DNA from: Thunnus maccoyii
Taxonomy: Eukaryota > Chordata > Actinopteri > Scombriformes > Scombridae
DNA length: 64,000 nt
Assembly: GCF_910596095.1 (NCBI RefSeq)
Contig: NC_056554.1
Span: 6,014,001 to 6,078,000, forward strand
Direction of reading: 5' to 3'
Shown: piece after piece, positions 23,660 through 35,261 of the stretch
How positions within the stretch are numbered: position 1 is the first letter of the stretch
Layout: every line of letters starts with the position of its first letter
Notes under the pieces: generated by a model
Told to the model about the DNA's origin: nothing
What the model saw: only the letters and a program-made list of their open reading frames with translations
Database searches by the model: none
Program-made: the position numbers and the translations under genes

Positions 23660-24172
23660 AAAGGTGCAATAAATGACATTTAGCCTCACTGGATGTCAGC
23701 AAACAACTATTTTCTATGTAAGGATATAGTGGAGTAATGGCTACCTGAGCAGTGATTGAAGTTACACTCCCTCTGTGTGTGTTGTTGGCTGAGCTTCTCT
23801 GTTCTTTATTTTGGTAGCCACACCAGCCCCATGTGCATGTTGATGCATGTTAGTGCATGTGAATCCCTCTGTGTCCGTTTCTAAGATGGCGGACACATCA
23901 CAAACTTTCTCAAATTACAGGTAAACAGTACACTAAAACATGTTTCTGAAAACATTTGAGGTGAGAAATAGGCAATGCAGTAACAGAATCTTGATCCATA
24001 TTTGATCAGCACCGCCTAGTTTGACAGTTTCAGTTCAGATCTGAGTTTTGTGAGTTGTTGGCTTTCTTTTTTCCCCCAATTTTATTGAGTAAACAAAACA
24101 CGTTTGTTTTGGTCTGGGATGTTGATTCTATAGTGCGACATCTAGTGGCTAACTGTCGTGAATTGCAACTTT
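23660..24172. mobile_element. MITE with AAAGGTGCAAT termini
   Basis: The left end aaaggtgcaataaatgac and right end gtcgtgaattgcaacttt form imperfect terminal inverted repeats. The 513 bp between them has no open frame of note. It is absent from copy 2. Confidence 0.5.
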
Positions 24173-26179
24173 AACCATTTATTTCAACAAGACATGCATT
24201 TTCAATTGACAGCGAAGCTCTGCCTATGTGATGCTCTGGAATAATCTGAGCAAGTTGACACAGACTGACCCTGAGCTCACAAGCCCCCGGCAGAGCTTTA
24301 CATACACAATGATTGAAGAACATGTATGATTGAACATTCATGTTCACAACAGCTGGATGCTAATACAGGAGGAGGCTGGAGAGGTAGAGTGAGATGAATT
24401 ACAGTCAGGTGGTAATGCAGGAGTGAGGAGCATAGTGAGCATTATGGCAAGCTGAATGAATGAGCACCTCCGAATTTATAAGGACAGCGTAAGTGGATGG
24501 AATAGATCATGGACATGTATGATTGGACAGAAATGAGACATGTGACTATAACTTACTTCCATGCCTGCCTTAACTAACGCTTAACTCCTTTGATTGTTTT
24601 TCAGATTTTTACTTCTATGCAAAAATAGTAACTGTTTTCCACTAGTGCAGTATGGCATGCTTACATAAGTGACAGTAAAAGATCTGTTACCAACATATTC
24701 ATACATACAGTATTCACAGCAGGGCATCCCTGAACTGAGACTGATGGTTTAAGGTCTGTTTCCTACCAGGTTGAAAGTTTGCCAGTCCTTTCAACCACAG
24801 GTAGGCTGTTCTTCTCCATGTGCTGGAAGTTCATGCTACCATTGTGGGCCCACCGCTCTGAAAATGAGCTAATTAGCCTTATAGACTGTGGTGGTGGAGG
24901 ACTTCTTTGCACCCTGAATTGCCTGTACTATGCCAGGGTCTAGACCTAGACTCAGTATTTTGACCCTTTTAGGTCCTATGCCATGAGTAGCTGGCTCAAG
25001 CTGGACCATGCTTTGATAGTGCTAGTTCCTGTACTTTTGTATCCTATTTATATGGACTGACCAGGGGTGAGGCTACTAGTAGTAAGGCATTTAACTGAAC
25101 CACAACACAGTTGCAACTGGGGGATATCAGGATGACCTGCAGATTCCTGTGTCTGATCCTCTGAACTTAGAGTGTTAAAACTAAAAGCAGCTCTTTGAGC
25201 CAGGGTACATCGTGTCCATGCCGGACAGTAGCTGTTATGCATGTCTTATTTCCTGGACCAGACCCTGATGATGAGAAGAACAGATTGAAGAACTTTCTCA
25301 TTTCCTGTTGTCTCAATAGTTCCAGTGTCCTGTGGACCCAGTTTGAAAAAGAAACCGAAGCCCTGGAATGTAAAATGATTAAATGTCCCTTGTTTGAATG
25401 CTACTGACACATAAAAGTATCTTTCACAATAGAGTCGAACAAGTTGCCTGGCACAACTAGCTTCAATCAACCCTTTAAAACAAATCTGCAAATGGCTCGC
25501 AGGTTGTAGAAGCATTCGACAGGTAAAGATCCAGATTCTCAAGAGGGTTGGAGATCTCATCAATTGAATCTACCGATCCAAGAGTGCTAAAGTTAAGCCA
25601 TGATTGTGGAGTAAGACATTACCACTGTATTCTATAAGCATCACAGATATCTTTCCCATTAACCTGTATTGAATGGTTCGGAAAAACAGGACCTTGTAGT
25701 GCTGGCATGCTGGCAGATATCTTGGACTCTGGCCAAAGTGTGACCCAAGACATGAAGTCATCCATAACTACTTCACAATGAGTTTTTACAGTAGTTCTGA
25801 GAAGAATTTTCCTCTTAAAACTGAATGTCAGTGGATGTATATGCTAGCGTGAGAAGTTAAACCCATAGAGCATGTTACAGGGTTAGAAACGTGGCTCCTT
25901 CTCCGTTAAACGCTATTCATATGCTTTCAGATGAAGATCTGTGTTTCAAGTGTGAAATGTGACTCATGACAAGGGGAGCAGTGACACAGTTGAAGGCTGA
26001 TTTACAGCTCACATGATGCTATTTTATTACATCTCCACTTATCACTCACATGGTAAAATATCACAGCAAAATATTCAGTTTTGACATTGTTGAACTGTAT
26101 GTGTTTCCAAAACCTCTATACAACTTTAGAGACTCTGACTTTTCTCTAAATTTGTTTTTAGAAAGCTTTGATCTAACAG
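24173..26179. other. no gene recognised
   Basis: No Ig exon, transposase or RNA gene is recognised. The short frames at 25195-25761 have no recognisable domain or splice context. Near 25960-26020 a fragment shared with about 5200 (ggggagcagtgacacag) reappears. Confidence 0.4.
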
Positions 26180-26350
26180 GCCACATGGTTCTCACCTCAG
26201 TGGTGCTCAGACCACACTGAGCTGTCTCTTCCTGTCAAAGAAGTCATGTGCACCTCACTCACTCATCCGACCTCAATATAACACTATAAGAGAATCTGGA
26301 CAATAATCAGTGTCCTCACTGGCTCCTCCTCCATCAAACACAAATCATAT
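26180..26350. repeat. family A 3'-flank module, copy 6
   Basis: Full module (gctcagaccacactgagctg, actataagagaatctgg, aatcagtgtcc, tggctcctcctccatcaaac) lies about 200 bp beyond the A3 stop codon. Confidence 0.6.
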
Positions 26351-26433
26351 GTTTTTACAAAATAAACTTTGACTGTGAGAAAGAAAATGCTGAGAATTAA
26401 AGCTCTGCAATAGGATAGTGATTGAAAATGATC

Positions 26434-26439
26434 TTTATT
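26434..26439 (-). terminator. poly(A) signal of A3
   Basis: TTTATT (AATAAA on the minus strand) lies 116 nt beyond the A3 stop codon. Confidence 0.5.
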
Positions 26440-26554
26440 GCAAAATGAGATTTTTTTGTTGGCAAGAGATGTTATTCCTCTCAGCAACAACAACACACAA
26501 AAGCCCCAAAGCGGATTAATATGATGAAGCATCATTTCCAGTTGTTTCCTGAGT

Positions 26555-28312
26555 CTATCTGGTGGCAGCATACACTACATTTGGCTCCACCACCTTTCTT
26601 TTTGCTTTTGGTTGAAATGTGACTGCAGCGTAGTTCAGCTCATCAGAGACCTGATTCTGTAAAAAGAGTATTTACAGTCTTAATGTGGTGAAATGATAAG
26701 ATTGAAATAAAATACAATTTAGATACTGGTTCTTTGAGGCCGATACCAATATTGATATTTGGCCAATTGTCATGAACACAATGATGCCTTGATTTTTTTT
26801 AAAGGATTGTGACATTTAGTGAAGATGTGAATGAAGGAAAACATTTTACAGTTGAAAAATAAACTTGTTCATGCTCTCTGATGGACATATTATGTAAAGA
26901 AGACACTGTTTCTAAATGACACATATCTTCGGCACTTTTATTTCTTGCCGATTTTGCTTATTTCTTACTCATCAGCCAACATAAACTGTGATACTGCAAC
27001 AAGATCATTTCAGCTAATAGGTCTGGCTGTCATACAATATATCAAAGTAAATGTAAAAGTAGGATTCACCTCACTTGGTTGTGGATTCTGCTCTTCTTCA
27101 GCTAAGTGACAGAGACAATTACATCTGATCAGTTATTTGACAGTCATTGTTCTAAAATATTGCTGTTATTACATTTTTCAAGCAAGACGTTTCATATATT
27201 TCCTCCATATTGTCAACACTTGAAGAGAATGTCCAGTAGCAACAAAACCAATTATAAGACAGAAACAGTAACTTTGAAAAAGTACCTGTCTTAAGTTTCC
27301 TGATTTTAACCAGCAGACCAATGATGACCATTGCAAGGAAAACAGTCAGACCAGCCAGGATCACACTCGTCAATTTTGTTATTCCATCAGACTCACACTC
27401 ACATTCTACAAGAAAGATCATTAAATCAGACTAAATTACTACCAGAAGTGACTTGAGATGAAAAAACAAATCAAGCAGAACTGTTTCATTTTCAAATGTT
27501 TGATAATCTGCATTTCTACATCTGCAAATCTTACTTTTAGATGTGTCATCCACGTCATCATGTGATCCATCATCACTGCCTTTTAATGAAATGAAGATAC
27601 ATTTAGTCTTGATTTTGTTTTGACAGATTTCACAATCATTGTTTGGTAATGTTTAAACTGTCACTTTGTTGCATATGTAGATATTAGATAATAATTATGA
27701 AACATATTGACAATATAAACATAAATGACCAAATAGTTGGTACCAAACAAAATACAAGACATTAATCTTACCTGCAACATTTAAATATATCACAGTGAAA
27801 ACTGGACGTCCACTTGTGTAGAATCCACAGAAATACATTCCAGAGTCTGATGAATCCACTTGTTTGATGTTCAGAGAGACAGTAGAGATGTTGGAGCTCA
27901 TTTCAAATTTTCCCTTCTGAAAGCCATCGCAGAGTTCAGCTTCGCTGCCAGATTTGATCATAACAGAGATACAGTTGATCTTGGTTCTGTTGACAAGTCT
28001 CAACCAGAAAGCCACAATGCTATTTTTTAATCTATCGGGACACTGCAGTGTGACTTCTTGGCCAGACTGGACCTCCACAACCCGAGACTCAGACACTGAG
28101 ACAGAGATCCAGCCTGAAACACACAGCAGAGACAAGTTGTTACAGGAAGATAAACGATACCTCTTAATGAATTTAACAGTGAGTATATAAGTTTCAATCG
28201 TGTCGGCTAAACATAGAATAACAACATTTGTAATGAAGTTGAGACTAATTCAAAGCCAATACTCACTAATGCTGCAGAGACTTAAAGCAGTTATCAAGGT
28301 AAAGGTCCTCAT
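26555..28312 (-). CDS. A3: single V-set Ig inhibitory receptor with ITIM
   Basis: Exons: 28312-28267 leader, 28113-27772 V, 27579-27535 acidic stalk (SDDGSHDDVDD), 27405-27286 TM, 27101-27070, 26656-26555 tail. The lengths join in frame to 228 codons. The V domain has Cys40, Trp52 and a VDSSDSGMYFC F strand, plus the extra Cys pair (NCISVM / LCDGF). The stalk-TM junction has two closely spaced Cys (CECESDG) that could dimerise. The TM has no charge and is followed by KIRKLK. The tail holds LNYAAV (Tyr204), an ITIM, and NVVYAATR. It is the partner of A5 in the other duplication copy: the two differ at 11 V-domain residues, six of them within residues 41-48. An inhibitory cell-surface role is inferred from the ITIM. 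Confidence 0.85.
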
Positions 28313-28400
28313 GGTGTGTATGACTGAAGCTCTGCAATGTCCGTACTTGATGTGTGACCCAGGAAGGTTGATCTCAACATAAAGAGGCGGGCTGTTTTCT
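28313..28400 (-). promoter_or_regulatory. conserved family A upstream block (putative core promoter)
   Basis: The block ccaggaaggttgatctcaac then ataaagaggcgggctg sits about 40-85 bp upstream of the A3 ATG. Related blocks precede A1, A2, A4, A5 and the relics at 8985 and 23240. Read on the minus strand it contains CCGCCTCTTTATGTTGAG; CTTTATG could serve as a weak TATA element. In A2 and A4 this part reads CTTAAG, and in A5 CTTTGTG. Confidence 0.35.
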
Positions 28401-28842
28401 TGTTGCTTGTCCTGTTCCTCAAACTGACATTAATGCTTTCAGGAAAAGCATCTTGATGCAGATGTTTGCCTCAATGAGAACGAGACAAAGTTATTTTTCA
28501 GACAATGTGATTTAATAATAAATAATCTTCAAGCCAAATTACATACAATATAGTGAACAAAGATATATTGAATAAGAGTGTTTCCCCTAGGTTGATTGCT
28601 TTGGGGCGGTGGGGGGTGAAGGGTTGTGATGGCTGATGAAAAACTCAGAAGACACATTTCCACGACAACGATTTGGAAGACGAGTCTTTTCTTTGTCTTG
28701 AGAAGCTGCAGCATTTATTTATTTACTGCCAGACTGACAAGTTACTGCTAACCTTTTCATCTGCTCCGCTCGCATTCACCGTCACTTTTCTGCCTCTCTC
28801 TCTCTGCACTCGCTCAAGTACACACGCTCATTTACACACTCA

Positions 28843-28862
28843 CCACACACACACACACACAC
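28843..28862. repeat. (CA)n microsatellite
   Basis: A run of about ten CA dinucleotides in the array 5' flank. Confidence 0.8.
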
Positions 28863-28919
28863 ATTACACACTGCCCTATTCCTAAACAGAGCTACACTAC
28901 GGCAGTGTGCCACTGCTGA

Positions 28920-29849
28920 ATGAATATTGGGGAAACACTGAGATATTTACCTCAATATCCAGTTTCTTGCTGTTTGTGTTTTTTCTATTATATCATTACA
29001 CATTATAGCTGCTCCAAGACTAAACAGTGAGTGCTGACATGCTCTCCATGTTGTTGTTATCTCTGATTTCTTCTCAGAGCTGAATACAAACCTTGAGTGC
29101 ACTTATCATTGTTCTTTTTTTTTTTTAAATATTCTCATTCAACATTAATTGTTTATTAATTTAACAATAAACAATAAAAAAGATTGGGAGCAAGAAAATC
29201 CTGAGAACATTTTTCAGGACCCGTTATTGTCGAGTGCTTTCATCTAAATTTCACAAAGTACATGCTTCATATCTGGTTGTGTAAATATGAGTTTGTATAT
29301 TTCAACAAGTCTGAAAGAAACTGTGAAGGTCAATTAGTCAGTTTGTATAAAGTAATGAGTGGAGTAGTGAAATATTGTCAGGAGTTGATATATACTGGTA
29401 ACTTTTAACTAGACTTGGATGTTTGTGGTTATGGCTGAAAACCAGTCTTTTTTGACAAGTGAAAGGACAAAGAGGCAACAAAACTCATCATTAACAAGCC
29501 GAAGTGCAGCTTCATCCTTTCTGTTGTGGCCTCTCTGCTCTGCATGTGTGTGCCACTCAAACAGACAGCAGAGGAGAGACACAGAGAAGCAGGAGAAAAT
29601 GAAGCACATAAAGAAACACAGTTATGTAACCTGGTCACTACGTTTTTATAGAGTCCTGACCTCAAACTCTGCATGCTGTTATCACAGCCACTGCCCAAAG
29701 GCTGATGCCCAACAGTGTCCCGACTGCAATATAAGTAAATACAGGCAGAGGGCAGGGTCTCAGCAGATACATACACCAACACGCACTTCTAGTGGGTCAT
29801 AAGTGATGATTACATTTGTATGAGTTTATACATTGTTTGTTTTAGGAAA
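28920..29849. other. array intergenic sequence, no gene
   Basis: No exon was found. At about 29420-29500 the sequence joins parts found far apart in copy 1 (gttatggctgaaaaccagtc at 10880 and ttttgacaagtgaa at 11205), so copy 2 carries a deletion of roughly 0.3 kb. Confidence 0.45.
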
Positions 29850-30345
29850 AGATAAATTCATGAGCTTGATTTTGAGAAACAAAGTAGAGATGTTGGATCA
29901 TGTTGGTCATTTCAAATGTTCCATTTTGAACCCCATTACAGAAAGAAGCAGGCTCAATATAATTGTACAGAGAGGAAATACAATGGGGCTTGGTTCTGTT
30001 GATCAGTCTAAACCAGAATAAACCAGAGAGGAAGAAGTGGAAAAGTTGGAGCACAGCAGAGAGTCTTCTTCACCAAGCTGGACCTCCACAGTCTGAAACT
30101 CAGAGGCTGAGACCGAGATCCAGCCTGAAACACACAGCAGAAACAAAATGAGATTTAAATCCCGGCTGTTAAGCAACAGACAGACAACAGTTCCTCTAAT
30201 CAACTGTATTAAGTCAATTCATTTTTCCTGCTGGTTATTAAAGGAAACATAAGTTAGCCATGGAGAACATTTTGAGGGTAATTCAATGTCAGTACTTACT
30301 GAGGCTGCAGAGAAGTAAAGCTGTGATCATAGTAAAGCTCATCAT
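29850..30345 (-). pseudogene. A-psi: leader plus broken V exon of a family A gene
   Basis: The leader exon 30345-30300 is intact (MMSFTMITALLLCSL, GTAAGT donor). The V exon starts at 30124 (GWISVSASEFQTVEVQLGEE) with the first Cys in LLCSNFS. A frameshift near 30020 separates it from FWFRLINRTKPHCISS...SFCNGVQNGTFEMT. A second shift follows: TLFLKIK appears in another frame. The second F-strand Cys, stalk, TM and tail are absent. In copy 1 only the leader survives (11943-11988). Confidence 0.75.
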
Positions 30346-31469
30346 TGTGCATTTGATCATCTACACAACAATGGATCTTAAAATCACTGAGCTCCAGGAA
30401 GGAGGTTTGATTATGTCTGTTTATCTTGTCAGCCACTGACCACATAGTTGATATTTTGGGTTGAAGTTGTGGTGCTGAGAACAGTGTTTTTCTGAGGTAA
30501 CACATCTTGTTTTGACCTGTATCCCCCTGCTTTGTACCAAAATCTACACTGAACACAGGTTCATTTAAAACTGATCTTTTTATTCACTTTTGGTAAGACA
30601 GCCAACAAGCATATTATCCAAATACATGAAGGGGTAAGAAACTCAGTAATTGTTGCAATATTAAGACTCTAAATTCTCAACTTCAGAGACAACCAGGCCT
30701 TTATTTGACACAAACTTATAAAGACATGAATCTATTCCTAATTTCCTCTGTTTGCCTTTATAATTGTATCACATTTTAGTAAAATGTCTTGTTTGCTGAT
30801 CTACTGTGGTTTAATTTTGCAGCTGGTGTTGTAATGCATACTCAAAATGTCCTCCTTGTTTACCTGTTGTCTTGGTCAAATCAGTTCTGTTCCTGTGAGA
30901 TTTTCTCTATAACAACAATACTGTTTTCACTCACTAATTAATTCTAGTTGATTCTACTTCATTGTCTTCAGGTACTGTCAGTAAATTCAGCACTTTCCAG
31001 CAACATGTGACAGTAAATAGCTCTCTCAATGTTGTACTTAATAGTTCAGTTACTGTGGTCTGTAAAGATGGTTTGAGATGAGATGGATTTACACTTGATG
31101 GTATTTTAACTGATTACATCTCAACAGATACATCACCAAAATATCTTCACGTTAAGAAGAAAACAAGTTGTGTGAAAGACGAACAGTTTTAATTGCATGT
31201 GGTTTTACAGCAGAGAGCTAAAGGCCAGTCTTGCTGTGGTTTTGTTTTGACTGGTTCACACTTTTACCACAATGGAAAATGACAGGGGCAGGGTGCACAA
31301 GACTTGTTGCATGTCTGCACAGTTACTATACTTATTCACTGTGTCAGTACATAATGGAGACATTTCTAAAATGTAGAAATAATAATATATTGAGCCAAAT
31401 AGAGGAAAATATAGTCTTGTTGAGATTGTTTGTACATTAGTAGAGATCAAGAGGTTAAATGAATTTAGT
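30346..31469. other. duplicated intergenic sequence, no gene
   Basis: It matches about 11990-13300 of copy 1 with small indels; no exon is seen. It includes the repeat described at 13097-13345. Confidence 0.45.
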
Positions 31470-31710
31470 TTCATGACCCATGATGTTCACTTGAGACCAC
31501 ACTGTGCTGTACTTCCTGTCAAACAAGTGACGTTTACCTCACTCACTCCTCCCTTCTTGCAGACCATCTGACTCTCCCTATAAGGAGATTTGACAGTCAT
31601 CAGTGTCCTTTTCTGGCTCCACCTCCATCAAACATCTAATATGCTCTCGTTTCTCTCAGATTAGGATCAGAGGCAGACAGAATAAGAAAGACTTCAACAG
31701 AGAAGGATTG
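31470..31710. repeat. family A 3'-flank module, copy 7
   Basis: Duplicate of the module at 13303-13540. Confidence 0.6.
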
Positions 31711-32035
31711 AAAGAAACACAAGAAATAAAATGCAAACTTTTAATTTATTGATCATTTTTTCACAGTGAGTCCTTCCACCCACTGCCCACACACAAACAC
31801 ACATCAGGTTACTGTGATAAAGCATCAGTTCCTCTCTGAGTTTATTTGCTGGCAGCACTAGTTCTCACCTTTTTTCTTTTTTCTGTCTGAAGAATAAGAT
31901 GAAGACAAACAAGATAAAAAGACACTGAGACTGAGAGCAAGAGAGAAAGAAGCACGAGAGAATCAAAACTCAACCAGAACATAATTAAAATTTGATTCTA
32001 AACAAAGCGATCTCAACCATCCAGTAGCTTCCTGA

Positions 32036-32154
32036 ATCTGGTGGCAGCAGCAAACACAACATTCAGCTCCAGCTCTCTCTCTGATGCAGACCTGCAATTT
32101 TCTTTCTTTTGTTTTTGGATGGGCTACATAGTTCAGGTCATCTGAGCTCATATT
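32036..32154 (-). pseudogene. decayed family A tail exon, second copy
   Basis: It matches 13866-13984 with one amino-acid change (SSDDLNYVA instead of SSADLNYVA). The acceptor, frame and stop lesions are the same. Confidence 0.65.
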
Positions 32155-32741
32155 TTGTACATAAGAGTTCACACAGTCATGTGTTGTATCTTAGATGCTG
32201 TAGCTGAGTTTGTCAGGTATCATCCTTAAATCTGTGCATAATTAAAGTTTTTTTTAAAATGTCTTTCTTCCAAACAAGTAGGATAAATCTTGTAATTCAG
32301 TCACATTAAAGTTATAATACTATTGTTTTCTCCAATAACCATTCAATGTATTTCTATTCAGTAATGATCTCTCAGTATAGTAGTTATGCTTCATTCCTGC
32401 AGGTTCTACTGTTGTTGTGTATCAGAAGGTGCATTATTGCTCAAATACCAACAGAAAGATGAGAAAAAGGAATTGAAAGTTGGTCATTTGTTGGCTTTGT
32501 TTTGGCTGGTTCACACTTTTACCACAATGGAAAATGACAGGGGGAGGGTGCACAAGACTTGTTGCATGTCTGCATATGAATGCAAACACAGCTACTATAC
32601 TTATTCACCGTGTCAGTATATAATGGAGAAATTTCTAAAGTGTAGAAATAATAATATATTGAGCCAAATAGAGGAAAATATAGTCTTGTTAAGATTGTTT
32701 CTACATCAGTAGAGATCAAGAGGTTAAACAAATTTAGTTTC

Positions 32742-32940
32742 ATGACCCATGATGTTCACTTGAGACCACACTGTGCTGTACTTCCTGTCAAACAAGTGAT
32801 GTGTCACCCAAACCCTCCCTATCGTACTCTCTCTGTAACTAAGTTTGACAGTCATCAGTGTCCTTTCTGCTCTTTTAATTGTCACATTAAGATTGTAGAC
32901 AGATGAAATAAGAAAGACAAAGACTTTGGCTTAGAAAAGA
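32742..32940. repeat. family A 3'-flank module, copy 8
   Basis: Duplicate of the module at 14572-14725. It keeps an extra stretch (gacagatgaaataagaaag to caaactagtttc) that copy 1 has lost. Confidence 0.6.
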
Positions 32941-33076
32941 AAAAGAAAAACACAAGCATGAAAATACAAACTAGTTTCTATTTTTGTGGTTGCTTGTATT
33001 CACCACCTTCATCTGAGAACAACCACAGAATAATATGATAAAGCATCGGAGCTGCAGTTCCAGTTGCTTCCTGAGT

Positions 33077-33199
33077 CTATCTAGTGGCAGCATAAACAAC
33101 ATGAGTTTCCTCCTCTCTCTCTGCTGCTGGCCTCCTGCTTCTTATTGTTTTTGGAAGGAACCTCAGCACTGAAGAGTTCAGCTCATCTGAGCCCAAATA
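33077..33199 (-). pseudogene. orphan tail exon with open frame, second copy
   Basis: Same 123 nt frame as 14830-14952, with a TTTACAG acceptor, LNSSVL in place of the ITIM, HVVYAATR and TAG. Both copies remain open. No other exon of this gene is recognisable. Confidence 0.55.
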
Positions 33200-33870
33200 C
33201 TGTAAATCAGAGAGTGGGAGTCACATACTGTATCTCACACTGCAATCTCTGTTTTTTCATTTGTGCTGCAGCACAATGTCACAATGTCACAATGCACCTT
33301 TTACCAACACAGTTCTTCAGAAGTCAGAAAAAACAAAATGTAGTAGCAGTTTTATTTGGTGTGTTTTGTGGTTGTTGCTACATTGTGAAAGTAACACACT
33401 GGAGAAAATAGTACAGAGCTGAAGGCCATTCTTGCTGTGGTTGAGATGTCTCTTTTAGGCTGACACAGACAGTTCTGTTTGTTACACTTGAAAGTGGCAG
33501 GATGGACGACTGAGAGCATAAATACATGTTACATGCTAAAAAACACACCTGGATGTTAGCTGTAGACTATTTTCTTCCACGTACCACTATAGACACACTG
33601 ACATACTGTATGTACTGTGCATACAGTCTATATTAAGTCAACATTTAAAGCTTAAGTTTCTGTATTGATGTACTGTAATAACATCTTTACAAGAGTGATA
33701 TGGAATAAAACTCAGCACTAGAAAGAAGATGCAACTGTTATGCATCTTTTTTTCTGCCAAAGTGATGGTCTCCTGTCCACCAAACACACAAAAACACATA
33801 AAAACACAAGTGCAGATTCACATGAAAAAGCATCAGTTCCCATCTGAATAGCTTTTCTTGTTTCTTGAGT

Positions 33871-35261
33871 CTATCTGGTGGCAGCATACACAACATTTGG
33901 CTCCACTGCTCTTCTTTTTGCTTTTGGACAGAAAGTTACTGCTGCATAGTTCAGGTCATCAGAGCCCAGATTCTGTAAATAAAAGTATTTACAGTCAGTC
34001 ACCTTAACAAGTGGAAATGAAGAGAAAAACAAAACTATGGCTGGACATGATCTTAAATTATAAAACAAATACAGGTAAATGATCAAACTTTACTTGTAAA
34101 GTAAATGATAAAACATGATTCACCTCACTCTGTTGTCGATTCTTTTCTTCATTAGCTGCCAAATGAAAGAGACAATGTATCTAATCAGTTAATTGACCGT
34201 CATTATTCTAAAACTTTACTGTTATTCCGTTTTTGGCAAACATGAAATTTAGTATTCTTCCAAAATATTCACACAACTTTAAAGAATTTGTGAAAAAAAA
34301 CTATAAACCAAATACAAGAGATTACCTCTCTGAAGTTTTCTGTTTTTAACAACCAGACCAATGATGACCGTAGTGTGGAGAACAAACAGACTGCCCAAGA
34401 TCACCAAGATCACACCCATCAGCTTTGTTGTTGCATCCGACTCTGCCACAAGAAAGATCTTTAATCAGACTGTTTCTCCTTTTCTAGCTAAAAATGACGA
34501 ACATTAAAATGGACAAATGAATTTTGCACAATGAAATCTATAAGAGACTCTTACGTTTAGACTTTCTGTCAATGTCATCATATGATTCATCATCACTGCC
34601 TTTTAATGAAATGAAGATACATTTTATTTTTATTTTGTTTTAAAAATGTGCATCAATATCTTGTTCTGACAATAATTAAATAGCCACATATAGAAAGACA
34701 TAAGAGAAGAATATAAATTTCATAACATCTTACCTTCGACATTTAAATGTATGACACTTAAAACTGTCTGTCCACTTCTGAGTAAAAATCCACAGAAATA
34801 AACCCCTGAGTCAGATAAATCCACTTCCTTAATGTTGAGAGAGGTTGTGGAAATGTTGGAGCTCATTTGAAATTTTCCATTTTTAAATCCATCACAGTAT
34901 TTAACAGTTTTAGAGTTGATCATAGTTGAGATACAGCTGGCTTTGGCTCTGTTGACCAGTCTGAACCAGGATGTTATTGCTTGAACTTTGTAAATGTTGG
35001 TGCACTGCAGTGTGACGTTTTCACCAGGCTGGACGTCCACAGTGTGAGACTCAGAAACTGAGACAGAGATCCAGCCTGAAACACACAGCAGAGACAACAA
35101 GAGATTTAGTTGTTATAGGAAGAAAAACAAAACCTATTAATAAATTGAATAATGAGCAAAAACCATTAAATTCTGGCAGCAATGAAGTTGAGAGAAATGT
35201 AGTGGCAGTACTTACTGATGCTGCAGAGAATGAAAGCTGTTATCAAGGTAAGGTTCATCAT
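33871..35261 (-). CDS. A4: single V-set Ig inhibitory receptor with ITIM
   Basis: Exons: 35261-35216 leader (ATGATG), 35075-34734 V, 34599-34555 acidic stalk (SDDESYDDIDRKSK), 34442-34326 TM, 34155-34124, 33972-33871 tail. They join to 227 codons. V-domain landmarks: Cys40, Trp52, Cys63 (SCISTM), Cys76 (YCDGF), Cys110 (DLSDSGVYFC). The TM segment lacks charge and is followed by KNRK. The tail has LNYAAV (Tyr203), an ITIM, and NVVYAATR. A4 is the intact partner of A2: the intron between stalk and TM is identical over 112 nt, but residues 44-51 differ at seven of eight positions. An inhibitory membrane receptor is inferred; the ligand is unknown. Confidence 0.87.

Larger units (their letters stand above)
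8950..28312. repeat. tandem segmental duplication, copy 1
   Basis: The stretch from the relic leader (8985) to the A3 leader (28312) has the same order as 28312-43127: orphan leader, orphan tail exons, A2 (like A4), LTR-like repeat, a second repeat, then A3 (like A5). Parts are nearly identical: an intron of A2 at 16190-16301 matches A4's at every base I compared. Copy 1 differs by the Harbinger element (about 18.1-20.9 kb) and by the sequence at 23.07-26.1 kb. Borders are approximate. Confidence 0.8.

Noticed and set aside
29419-29802. Open frames of over 115 codons on both strands
   Set aside because: The sequence spans a deletion join relative to copy 1 and is not conserved as coding there.
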